Origin: Paracoccus limosus
Lineage (GTDB): Bacteria; Pseudomonadota; Alphaproteobacteria; Rhodobacterales; Rhodobacteraceae
Assembly (NCBI RefSeq): GCF_009711185.1
Contig: NZ_WMIF01000005.1
Span: 62,001-126,000, forward strand
Direction of reading: 5' to 3'
Length of the DNA stretch: 64,000 nt
Position numbers and translations under genes: made by a program. This document shows, piece by piece, positions 1 through 8,402 of the stretch. The notes beneath the pieces are model-generated. The model had not been told where the DNA came from. It ran no database searches and saw only the letters and a list, made by a program, of their open reading frames with translations. The number at the start of each line of letters is the position of its first letter. The stretch's first letter is position 1.

Positions 1-439
1 TCGTGTCGGCGATGCTGGCGATGCCGGCGCCCTCGATGGCGGCGATGCGCTGCGCCCAGCTTTCGGCGGTGCCCATCTTGACGGCGGTGTTCGACAGCAC
101 GACCGCGCTCAGCAGATCGGGGCGGCGCGCGGCCAGCGCTTGCGCGATCATGCCGCCGATCGACAGGCCGACAAAGACCACCGGGCCCGTGCCCAGATGT
201 TCGATCAGCGCGGCGGCATCATCGGCCAGATCGGCGACCTGATAATCGCCGGCCCGGTCCGACAGGCCATGGCCACGCTTGTCAAAGCGGATAGCGCAGA
301 TCTCGGGCATTTCCGCCAGCAGCGGATCCCACAGCCGCAGGTCGGTGCCCAGCGAATTGGCGAAAACGACCGTCGGCGCCTTGGCCGGTCCATCGACGCG
401 GTAATGCATCGCGCCCCAGGGGCGGTTCAGAACTTGCAT
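1..439 (-). CDS. pcaD: 3-oxoadipate enol-lactonase, C-terminus cut by window edge
   Basis: An alpha/beta-hydrolase whose last part lies beyond the left edge; 146 residues are visible. It hydrolyses 3-oxoadipate enol-lactone to 3-oxoadipate in the cytoplasmic protocatechuate branch of the beta-ketoadipate pathway. The nucleophile elbow GLSIGG places the catalytic serine near residue 93, and the FDKRGHGLSD stretch near residue 52 is typical of the family. The His and part of the acid machinery are off-window. It starts divergently from a LysR gene of PcaQ type, the usual arrangement for pca operons in alphaproteobacteria, so pcaCHGB probably continue to the left. The ATG at 439 follows a GGGAGATCACC stretch that can serve as a ribosome-binding site. 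Confidence 0.88.
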   Translation of the reverse strand, partial: MQVLNRPWGAMHYRVDGPAKAPTVVFANSLGTDLRLWDPLLAEMPEICAIRFDKRGHGLSDRAGDYQVADLADDAAALIEHLGTGPVVFVGLSIGGMIAQALAARRPDLLSAVVLSNTAVKMGTAESWAQRIAAIEGAGIASIADT

Positions 440-475
440 GGTGATCTCCCTCGACACATAATTTGCCACAGCACT

Positions 476-518
476 ATTGGCTTGGATAATGCAAAATTCG
501 CCATGATGGATAACCAAT
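476..518. promoter_or_regulatory. pcaD/pcaQ divergent control region with repeats
   Basis: The 60-bp gap between the two divergent genes is A+T-richer than its flanks. It contains a direct repeat GGATAA at 484-489 and 508-513 (24-bp period) and distant inverted arms ATTGG (476-480) and CCAAT (514-518). The second repeat reads GGATAACC, which resembles the ATAACC half of the PcaQ site described in rhizobia. The second copies overlap the upstream start candidates of pcaQ, which favours the ATG at 524 or an autoregulatory layout. Function is inferred. Confidence 0.4.
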
Positions 519-1429
519 CTGCTATGCATCCGGCCGTCAAGCTGCGCCATATCCGCGCCTTTCTGGACATCGCGACCGAAGGCGGGCTGTCGGCGGTGGC
601 GCGGGCGCAGGGCATCACCCAGCCCGCGCTGTCGCGCACGCTGGCCGAGCTGGAGACGCTGCTGGGCCAGCCGATGTTCCTGCGTCAGGGCCGCCGGCTG
701 GTACTGACCGAGGCGGGCGCCCTGTTTCGCCGCCATGCCGGCGCGGCCGTGCAGGCGCTGGAGGCCGGGGCCGCCGCGCTGCGCCCCGGCGTCGGCGGCA
801 CGCTGCGCATCGGCGTGCTGCCCACGGTCGCCACCCGTGTGTTGCCGCGCGTCGTGCTGCGTTTTCGCGAGCTGCGCCCGGAAATCATGCTGGCCGCCGA
901 GACCGGGCCGCATTTCCACCTGATGCGGCTTTTGCGCGAAGGCGCGGTCGATCTGGTCATCGGCCGCCTGCCCGGCGCCTCGGAAATGGCCGGGCTGCGC
1001 TTTGACCATCTTTACGAAGAGGAAGTGATTCTGGCCGCGCGCCACGACCATCCCGCCGGCCAGCGCCCCGCCCCCGAGGCCTTGGCGGCCTCGCCGGTGA
1101 TCCTGCCGCCGGCGACTGCGCTGATCCGGCCGGTGGTCGATGACTATCTGACCGCGAACGGGCTGGCCGGGCTGCGGCCGCTGATCGAGACGGTCTCGCT
1201 GGCGCTGGGACGCGGCATCTGTCTGGCCTCGGACGCGTTGTGGTTCATCTCGCGCGGGGTCGTCGCCCATGAGCTGGGCACCGGCGAGATGATCGCCCTG
1301 CCCACCGGCGCGCGCTTCATGTCGGGCGCGGTCGGCGTGACACGGCGGCAGGAAAGCGTTGCGCCGGGACTGGCCGATTTCGCCGAAATCGCCCGCGAAA
1401 CCATCGAATCCGAGGCTAATGCGGGTTAG
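503..1429 (+). CDS. pcaQ: LysR-type regulator of protocatechuate genes
   Basis: A LysR-family transcription factor of 308 residues from ATG 503. Other candidate starts are 506 and 524; the last gives a length closer to the usual PcaQ and begins just before the KLRHIRAFLDIA helix. The N-terminal winged helix-turn-helix is seen in AVARAQGITQPALSRTLAELE, here described by its TQPALSRT core. The remainder is the periplasmic-binding-like effector domain. Divergent pcaD and downstream pobR/pobA make PcaQ the best match; the known inducers of that family are beta-carboxymuconate-type intermediates. No strong Shine-Dalgarno precedes any start. Confidence 0.85.
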   Translation: MMDNQSAMHPAVKLRHIRAFLDIATEGGLSAVARAQGITQPALSRTLAELETLLGQPMFLRQGRRLVLTEAGALFRRHAGAAVQALEAGAAALRPGVGGTLRIGVLPTVATRVLPRVVLRFRELRPEIMLAAETGPHFHLMRLLREGAVDLVIGRLPGASEMAGLRFDHLYEEEVILAARHDHPAGQRPAPEALAASPVILPPATALIRPVVDDYLTANGLAGLRPLIETVSLALGRGICLASDALWFISRGVVAHELGTGEMIALPTGARFMSGAVGVTRRQESVAPGLADFAEIARETIESEANAG

Positions 1430-1561
1430 TCTGCGAACAATTATTTCAAAATCTGGCTATCGAATGTGCATTTACGAAACCATGCGACGTTGGTAGGGGC
1501 GAAAATAGACGCTGTAGCCAGCGCCGGCCCCAAGGCCGGACATTCGAAGGAGGAAGTCATC

Positions 1562-2845
1562 TTGGTAACGCAATCGCGACCGCAAGCCGGGGCCGCCACG
1601 GTCTGGGTAGCCAGCCTGTGCTGGATCGCCGTGGTTCTGGACGGGTTCGATCTGGTGGTTCTGGGCGCGCTGCTGCCCACGCTGACGGGGGGCGATGTGC
1701 CCTTCATGACCAAGCCCGAGGCGACCTTCGTGTCGACCATCAGTCTGGTCGGCATGACGCTGGGTGCGCTGACCATCGGCGCGTTGACCGACAAGATCGG
1801 CCGGCGCAAGGCGATGCTTTGGGCCGTGGCTGCGTTTTCGATTACCACGCTGCTGTGCGCCTTTTCGCATAACTGGTGGCAGTTGGCGATCTGGCGCTTT
1901 CTGGCGGGCTTCGGCTTGGGCGGCTGCCTGCCGACCGCAATCGCGCTGGTGACCGAGTTCTCGTCGGGCAAGGCCGGCAAGGCCTCGACGCGGGTGATGA
2001 CCGGCTATCACGTCGGCGCGGTGGCGACGGCGCTGCTGGGACTGGCGCTGCTGCCGCTGTTCGGCTGGCGCTCGATGTTCGTCGCGGGCGCGCTGCCGGG
2101 GTTCATCCTGATTCCACTTATGTATCGTAACCTTCCGGAATCGCCTGCATTCCTGCTGGCCAAGGGGCGCCGCGCCGAGGCCGAGGCAGTTGCCGCCGCC
2201 CATGGGCTGACGCTGGCCGCCACCCCGGTCGAGCCCAGCCCCGCCGATGAGATCAAGGCCGAGGGGCGCGCGCTGTTCCGTCCGCCCTATCTGCGCAATT
2301 CGATCGGCATCTGGGTCACCTCCTTCATGGGCCTGCTGCTGGTCTATGGGCTGAACACCTGGCTGCCGACGCTGATGATCGACGCGGGCTACGGGCTGCA
2401 ACGCGGGCTGTGGCTGCTGATGCTGCTCAATGTCGGCGCCGTGGTCGGGCTGATCGTGGCCGGACAGGTGGGCGATGCCATCGGGCTGAAGACGGCGGCG
2501 GTGATCTGGTTCCTTGCCGGCGCGGTGCTGCTGGCGGCGCTGTCGGTCAAGGTCTCGGTCGCGATGCTTTACCCGCTGGTCTTTGTCACCGGCTGCTTCG
2601 TGTTCTCGGCCCAGGTGCTGGTCTATGCCTATACCGCCGCGAACCACCCGCCGGCGGTGCGTGCCACCGCGCTTGGCATGGCGGCGGGCATCGGCCGGCT
2701 GGGCGCGATCTCGGGGCCGCTGCTGGGCGGCACGCTGGTGTCGCTGGGCATCGGCCACCCCTGGGGCTTTTACGTCTTTGCCGTCGTGGGGCTGATCGGG
2801 GCGATCTCGCTGACCACCACCCACGTCATCCGGCAAAAACTGTGA
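1562..2845 (+). CDS. MFS aromatic acid:H+ symporter (AAHS family)
   Basis: A 12-helix major facilitator of about 427 residues, probably importing 4-hydroxybenzoate, protocatechuate or benzoate with protons across the inner membrane. The signature DGFDLVVLGALLP in helix 1 (Asp-rich, AAHS type as in PcaK/BenK) and the GxLTDKIGRRK loop between helices 2 and 3 are present. The start is chosen at TTG 1562 because a strong AAGGAGGAA lies 6-8 nt upstream, whereas an in-frame ATG at 1466 has no such site. It sits between pcaQ and pobR, which supports an aromatic substrate. The exact substrate cannot be read from the sequence. Confidence 0.85.
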   Translation: MVTQSRPQAGAATVWVASLCWIAVVLDGFDLVVLGALLPTLTGGDVPFMTKPEATFVSTISLVGMTLGALTIGALTDKIGRRKAMLWAVAAFSITTLLCAFSHNWWQLAIWRFLAGFGLGGCLPTAIALVTEFSSGKAGKASTRVMTGYHVGAVATALLGLALLPLFGWRSMFVAGALPGFILIPLMYRNLPESPAFLLAKGRRAEAEAVAAAHGLTLAATPVEPSPADEIKAEGRALFRPPYLRNSIGIWVTSFMGLLLVYGLNTWLPTLMIDAGYGLQRGLWLLMLLNVGAVVGLIVAGQVGDAIGLKTAAVIWFLAGAVLLAALSVKVSVAMLYPLVFVTGCFVFSAQVLVYAYTAANHPPAVRATALGMAAGIGRLGAISGPLLGGTLVSLGIGHPWGFYVFAVVGLIGAISLTTTHVIRQKL

Positions 2846-2851
2846 TCTTTC

Positions 2852-2874
2852 GCCCCGGCGTTCGGCGCCGGGGC
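2852..2874 (+). other. Intercistronic stem-loop
   Basis: A perfect 9-bp G+C stem (GCCCCGGCG / CGCCGGGGC) with a TTCGG loop lies 6 nt after the transporter stop and 20 nt before pobR. There is no T-run, so it is more likely an mRNA-stabilising or partial stop element than a full terminator. Confidence 0.55.
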
Positions 2875-2893
2875 CACCCGCCGCGAGGGCAGC

Positions 2894-3787
2894 ATGGCCA
2901 AAGCCTCGGATCCGGGCATCCCGCGTTTCTATCTTTATGGCGACAGCGGCGCCGATGTCGAACGCGACTTTCTGCATGTCGAGGCGATCCTGACCCGCAG
3001 CGGCCCGCATGGCTGGCGCATCCAGCCCCATGCCCATCCCGATCACGCGCAGATCTTTCTGATCCACAAGGGCGGCGGCACCGTCCAGTTCGAGGATCAC
3101 AGCGCCGAAATCCCCCTGCCGGCCGTCATGGTGCTGCCGGCGGGTTCGGTGCACCAATTCGCCTTTCAGCCCGGCACCGATGGCTATGTCGTCACCGCCG
3201 CTTTGGGCTGGCTGAACGCCGTCACCGCCAGCGACCCCAGCCTGCGCGAGGTGCTGGCGCAGCCGGCGGTGCTGCCGCTGCGCGATTCGGGCCTGCATGT
3301 GCCGACGGTGATCGACACGTTCGACTGGCTCTTGCGCGAATTCGTCTGGTCGGCGCCGGGCCGGCGCATCGCCATCATGGCGCTGTATCTGCGGCTGCTG
3401 GTGATCCTGCTGCGGCTGCGCATTACCACCCAGACCGAGGATCTGCCCGCCGCCCCCGACCGCGACCAGAACCTGCTCGTGCGCTATCGCGGTCTGGTCG
3501 AGGAACATTTCCGCCACCAGCGCGCCCCCGGTTTTTACGCCGATCAGCTGGCCGTCACGTCTGCGCGGCTGAACGCTGCCTGCAAGGCGCGGGCAGGGCG
3601 CACTGCCTCGGATCTGGTGCATGACCGGCTGATGCTGGAGGCCAAGCGTCTGCTGCTTTACACCGATCATGGCATCGCCCGCATCGGCAATATGATCGGC
3701 TTTGACGACCCGGCCTATTTCAGCCGCTTCTTTGCCGCGCGGGCCGGATGTTCCCCCGCCAGTTGGCGCAAGACCCAGAAAGCCTGA
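2894..3787 (+). CDS. pobR: AraC-family regulator of 4-hydroxybenzoate hydroxylase
   Basis: A 297-residue AraC/XylS-family protein. The N-terminal half is a cupin-like sensor: HAHPDHAQIFLIHKG near residues 46-60 and a second conserved strand VLPAGSVHQF. The C-terminal half carries two helix-turn-helix motifs, the second around GNMIGFDDPAYFSRFF. In Rhodobacteraceae and relatives an AraC-type PobR next to pobA activates it in response to 4-hydroxybenzoate. This gene ends 88 bp before pobA on the same strand. The intervening gap carries 21-bp-spaced direct repeats that fit AraC-type binding. It is unrelated in sequence to the IclR-type PobR of Acinetobacter. Confidence 0.85.
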   Translation: MAKASDPGIPRFYLYGDSGADVERDFLHVEAILTRSGPHGWRIQPHAHPDHAQIFLIHKGGGTVQFEDHSAEIPLPAVMVLPAGSVHQFAFQPGTDGYVVTAALGWLNAVTASDPSLREVLAQPAVLPLRDSGLHVPTVIDTFDWLLREFVWSAPGRRIAIMALYLRLLVILLRLRITTQTEDLPAAPDRDQNLLVRYRGLVEEHFRHQRAPGFYADQLAVTSARLNAACKARAGRTASDLVHDRLMLEAKRLLLYTDHGIARIGNMIGFDDPAYFSRFFAARAGCSPASWRKTQKA

Positions 3788-3792
3788 CGATC

Positions 3793-3826
3793 CGTCCAAG
3801 TTTTTCGACGGCGCGTCCATTCTTTG
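3793..3826 (+). promoter_or_regulatory. Putative PobR operator: 21-bp-spaced direct repeat
   Basis: CGTCCA-N3-TTT occurs at 3793-3804 and again at 3814-3825, exactly 21 bp (two helical turns) apart. It lies about 50-80 bp upstream of the pobA ATG. Tandem same-direction half-sites at this spacing are the normal layout for AraC/XylS activators. The assignment to PobR is inferred from position. Confidence 0.5.
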
Positions 3827-3827
3827 A

Positions 3828-5042
<1,215 letters not shown>

Positions 5043-5060
5043 TCCACCACCACCACGAGA

Positions 5061-5089
5061 AAGGCCCGGAGCATGCTCCGGGCCTTTTT
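5061..5089. terminator. Bidirectional rho-independent terminator
   Basis: A 12-bp perfect stem (AAGGCCCGGAGC / GCTCCGGGCCTT) is followed by a T-run on the plus strand and TTTC on the minus strand. It lies between the convergent ends of pobA and the DEAD-box gene, 2 nt from the latter's stop codon. Confidence 0.88.
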
Positions 5090-5090
5090 C

Positions 5091-7076
5091 TTATTGATCC
5101 TTGCGGTATTTCGCGCCTTTGGGCCCGAAACCGCCCTTGATCTTGCCCGGCTTGCTGGCGGGTTTGGCCCCGGGCTTGCTGCCCGGTTTCGCCCAGCCTG
5201 CCTTGGCGGGCTTGGCCTCGCCACGCGGCTTGGCATCGCGCGGCGCATATTCGCGCACGGCACCTTCGCGCGCCGCCGTCTCGCGCTTGTTGGCGACCTT
5301 GTCGGCGGTGGACCAGCGCGCCTTTTTCGGCGCGGCCTCGCGCGGGGCGTCGGCACGGACATCTGCCACAACCGAGGCCAGATCCTGCGCGCCTTCGGCA
5401 GCTTCGGGGCGCTTCTTGGGATAGCCTTTTTTCACCGGCGCCTCGCGACGCGGTGCAGCGTCACGACGCGGGCCGGCATTGCCGCGTTCGAAATTCGGCA
5501 TGCCGTCCAGACGAACCATCATCAGCCCGTCTTCCAGCTCGGTCGCTTCGCCGAACTGGCCGGCGGCCTCGCGGGCAATCTGCACGAAGCTTTCGTCATC
5601 GCGCACCTTGATGGCGCCGATCACGTCCTTGGTGACGCTGCCGGCTTCGCAGATCTTGGGCAGCAGCCAGCGCGCCTCGGCACGGCCGGAGTAGCCCACC
5701 GACAGCGAGAACCAGACCGAATCGCCGAAATCGCGCGGCGTGCGCGGCACCAGCGGATCGGGGCGCGCGGTCACGGCGGCCAGTTCCTCGGGCGCCGGGC
5801 GGCCTTCGCGCCACAGGCGGACAAAGGCGGCGGCCATCTGCTCGGGGCCGAAGCGCTCCAGCAGAGCGGCGGCCTGCGCGGCCTCATCCTCGACGGGAGC
5901 ATGCAGCGCCGGGTGGTCCAGCATGCGTTCGTCGTCGCGGGCGCTGACCTCATCTGCCGAGGGCGCGGCGGACCATTCCGCCTCGACCTTGGCCATTTTC
6001 AGCAGGCGCTGCGCCTTTTTGTAATCCGCCGGCGCCACGATCAGCGCCGAAACCCCCTTGGAGCCGGCCCGGCCGGTGCGGCCCGAGCGGTGCAGCAGGG
6101 TTTCCGAATTGGTTGGCAGATCGGCGTGGATCACCAGTTCCAGCCCCGGCAGGTCGATGCCGCGCGCGGCCACGTCGGTCGCGATGCAGACCTGTGCCCG
6201 GCCGTCGCGCAGGGCTTGCAGGGCGTGGGTGCGTTCCTGCTGGCTCAGCTCGCCCGACAGCGCCACGACCTTGAAGCCGCGGTTGCCCATGCGGGCCAAG
6301 AGATGGTTCACATTGGCGCGGGTCTTGCAGAAGATGATCGCCGTGCGCGATTCATAAAGCCGCAGCAGGTTGAAGATCGCCGGCTCGCGGTCGCGGCCCT
6401 GCACCGAGATGCCACGATAAAGAATGTCGCCATGCTGGCGCGCCTCGCCCTGTGCGACGATGCGCAGCGCGTCCTTTTGGAAATCCTTGGCCAGCTTTTC
6501 AATGGCCGGCGGCACCGTGGCCGAGAACATCAGCGTGCGCCGGTCCTCGGGGGCGGATTGCAGGATGAATTCCAGATCCTCGCGGAAGCCCAGGTCCAGC
6601 ATCTCGTCGGCTTCGTCCAGCACGGCGGCGCGCAGACCCGACAGGTCAAGGCCGCCACGCTCGATATGGTCGCGCAGACGGCCGGGGGTGCCGACGACGA
6701 TATGCGGGCCGCGTTCCAAAGCGCGGCGTTCGCTGCGGTAATCCATGCCGCCAACGCAGGTGGCGATGCGGGCGCCGGCCTCGGCATAAAGCCATTCCAG
6801 TTCGCGCGCGACCTGCAGCGCCAGTTCGCGCGTCGGCGCGATGGCCAGACCCAGCGGCAGGTCGGAAGGCTCCAGCCTGTCCTGCCCGGCCAGAATGTCA
6901 GAGGCGACCGCAAGGCCAAAGGCCACCGTCTTGCCCGAGCCGGTCTGCGCCGAAACCAGCATGTCGCGGCCAGCGGAATCGGCGGCCAGAACCGCCTCCT
7001 GCACCGAGGTCAGGCTGTCATAGCCCTTGGCCGTCAAGGCCGCGGCCAAGGGCGCGGCTATCTTCAGATCGTTCAT
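5091..7076 (-). CDS. DEAD-box RNA helicase with DbpA-type RNA-binding domain
   Basis: A 661-residue ATP-dependent RNA helicase. RecA domain 1 carries SAQTGSGKT (motif I, near residue 47), LDEADEMLDLGF (motif II, DEAD) and SAT (motif III). Domain 2 carries ARGIDLPG and HRSGRTGRAG (motifs V-VI). A DbpA-like RNA-binding domain follows around residues 460-540, then a long Lys/Ala/Pro-rich basic tail that ends in GPKGAKYRKDQ. The start at 7076 begins at the conserved Q-motif region (MNDLKIAAPL); an in-frame extension up to 7250 has no family similarity. DbpA relatives act on 23S rRNA in 50S assembly, but the target here is not proven. The divergent neighbour is ytfQ. Confidence 0.92.
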   Translation of the reverse strand: MNDLKIAAPLAAALTAKGYDSLTSVQEAVLAADSAGRDMLVSAQTGSGKTVAFGLAVASDILAGQDRLEPSDLPLGLAIAPTRELALQVARELEWLYAEAGARIATCVGGMDYRSERRALERGPHIVVGTPGRLRDHIERGGLDLSGLRAAVLDEADEMLDLGFREDLEFILQSAPEDRRTLMFSATVPPAIEKLAKDFQKDALRIVAQGEARQHGDILYRGISVQGRDREPAIFNLLRLYESRTAIIFCKTRANVNHLLARMGNRGFKVVALSGELSQQERTHALQALRDGRAQVCIATDVAARGIDLPGLELVIHADLPTNSETLLHRSGRTGRAGSKGVSALIVAPADYKKAQRLLKMAKVEAEWSAAPSADEVSARDDERMLDHPALHAPVEDEAAQAAALLERFGPEQMAAAFVRLWREGRPAPEELAAVTARPDPLVPRTPRDFGDSVWFSLSVGYSGRAEARWLLPKICEAGSVTKDVIGAIKVRDDESFVQIAREAAGQFGEATELEDGLMMVRLDGMPNFERGNAGPRRDAAPRREAPVKKGYPKKRPEAAEGAQDLASVVADVRADAPREAAPKKARWSTADKVANKRETAAREGAVREYAPRDAKPRGEAKPAKAGWAKPGSKPGAKPASKPGKIKGGFGPKGAKYRKDQ

Positions 7077-7384
7077 GTCTTCGCCAGAAAAGGGGGGTGC
7101 ACGGCACCCGGTGACGGCACCCTTGCCCTTGCGACGGCACTCCCGGTCCGTCGCTCCGGACGTGCGGAGCCAAAGCGCGCTGCCTACCTGTAATCGCCGC
7201 CGCTGTAAAGTATGACACCACGTCACTTTGACCGCCGGCGTCCGCGCCATTTCATCTGATTAATCGGATGACAGGCCATGCTCAAGGCCACCCGTACCCG
7301 GCAATCAAGAATGTTGACGTGCAATAAATCATATTTTATCTCTGATCCATGAGGGTTGAGGAGAGCCCTCCGGGGAGGAAAAAC
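7077..7384 (+). promoter_or_regulatory. ytfQ promoter region with 18-bp palindrome
   Basis: This 308-bp divergent gap holds no gene. At 7253-7270 is an imperfect palindrome CATCTGATTAATCGGATG (16 of 18 positions symmetric), a plausible site for the GntR regulator encoded at the end of the operon. A candidate promoter is TTGACG at 7314-7319 with TATCTC at 7337-7342 (17-bp spacing, weak -10). A GGGGAGGA ribosome site precedes ATG 7385. The 7080-7200 part, next to the helicase start, shows nothing clear. Confidence 0.45.
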
Positions 7385-8347
7385 ATGAAACGCACGCTTC
7401 TGGCGGCCAGTTCGGCTGCCTGTCTGATGCTGTCCGGCGCCGCCTTTGCCGCGGATGGCATGACCGTCGGCTTTTCGCAGATCGGGTCGGAATCGGGTTG
7501 GCGCGCCGCTGAAACCACGGTCACCCAGAACCAGGCCAAGGAACGCGGCATCGACCTGAAATTCGCCGATGCCCAGCAAAAGCAGGAAAACCAGATCAAG
7601 GCCGTGCGCGGCTTTATCGCGCAAGGCGTCGACGCCATCCTGATCGCGCCGGTCGTCGCCACCGGCTGGGACGATGTGCTGGCCGAAGCCAAGGATGCCG
7701 AGATCCCGGTGATCCTGCTGGATCGCCAGATCGACGCGCCCGATGACCTGTATCTGACCGCCGTCACCTCGGATCAGGTGCATGAAGGCAAGGTGGCCGG
7801 CGACTGGCTGGTCAAGGATGTGGGCGACAAGCCCTGCAAGGTGATGGAACTGCAAGGGACCACCGGCTCGTCCCCGGCGATCAACCGCAAGAAGGGCTTC
7901 GAGGAAGCTATCGCGGGTCATTCGAACATCACCATCGCTCGCAGCCAGACCGGCGACTTTACCCGCACCAAGGGCAAGGAGGTGATGGAAAGCTTCATCA
8001 AGGCCGAAAATGGCGGCAAGGACATCTGCGCGGTCTACGCCCATAACGACGACATGGCCGTGGGCGCCATTCAGGCGATCAAAGAGGCCGGGCTGAAGCC
8101 GGGCACCGATATCAAGATCGTCTCGATCGACGCCGTGCCTGACATTTTCCTCGCGATGGCTGCGGGCGAGGCCAATGCCACGGTCGAGCTGACCCCGAAC
8201 ATGGCCGGCCCCGCCTTTGACGCGCTGGCCAAGTTCAAGGCCGATGGCACCCTGCCGCCGAAATGGATCCAGACGGAATCCAAGCTTTACACCCAGGCGG
8301 ACGACCCCAAGGCCGTCTACGAAAGCAAGAAAGACCTGGGATACTGA
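7385..8347 (+). CDS. ytfQ: Galactofuranose-type sugar ABC transporter, substrate-binding protein
   Basis: A 320-residue periplasmic sugar-binding protein with a Sec signal peptide (MKRTLLAAS...GAAFA, cleaved near residue 23). The mature part is a type I periplasmic binding fold, with GFSQIGSESGWR at the first strand, QGVDAILIAPVVATGW, LLDRQID and AHNDDMAVGA. These match the YtfQ group, which in E. coli binds galactofuranose. It heads ytfQ-ytfR-ytfT-yjfF-gntR. A strong hairpin follows before ytfR. The true ligand could be another furanose such as arabinofuranose. Confidence 0.9.
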   Translation: MKRTLLAASSAACLMLSGAAFAADGMTVGFSQIGSESGWRAAETTVTQNQAKERGIDLKFADAQQKQENQIKAVRGFIAQGVDAILIAPVVATGWDDVLAEAKDAEIPVILLDRQIDAPDDLYLTAVTSDQVHEGKVAGDWLVKDVGDKPCKVMELQGTTGSSPAINRKKGFEEAIAGHSNITIARSQTGDFTRTKGKEVMESFIKAENGGKDICAVYAHNDDMAVGAIQAIKEAGLKPGTDIKIVSIDAVPDIFLAMAAGEANATVELTPNMAGPAFDALAKFKADGTLPPKWIQTESKLYTQADDPKAVYESKKDLGY

Positions 8348-8357
8348 GCCACCACAC

Positions 8358-8387
8358 CGGGCGGGGCCCAACCCCCGCCCGCTTTTT
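8358..8387 (+). terminator. Intra-operon attenuating hairpin after ytfQ
   Basis: A 9-bp perfect stem CGGGCGGGG / CCCCGCCCG with a 6-nt loop is followed by TTTTT at 8383-8387, then by the ytfR ribosome site AGGAG. It has the form of a rho-independent terminator placed inside an operon, which would make more binding protein than membrane complex. Confidence 0.7.
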
Positions 8388-8402
8388 CGCAGGAGTGCGC
8401 CC

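Noticed and set aside
2852-2874. Rho-independent terminator after the aromatic transporter
   Set aside because: The stem is strong but there is no T-run, so it is listed only as a stem-loop.
1472-3820. Long open frame (782 codons) on the minus strand opposite the MFS transporter and pobR
   Set aside because: It is rich in Arg, Gln, His and Asp with no domain pattern, and runs antisense to two clear genes. This is the usual shadow of a high-G+C coding strand.
7077-7250. N-terminal extension of the DEAD-box helicase
   Set aside because: The extra 58 residues show no family similarity and cover the ytfQ regulatory region; the Q-motif region starts at 7076.
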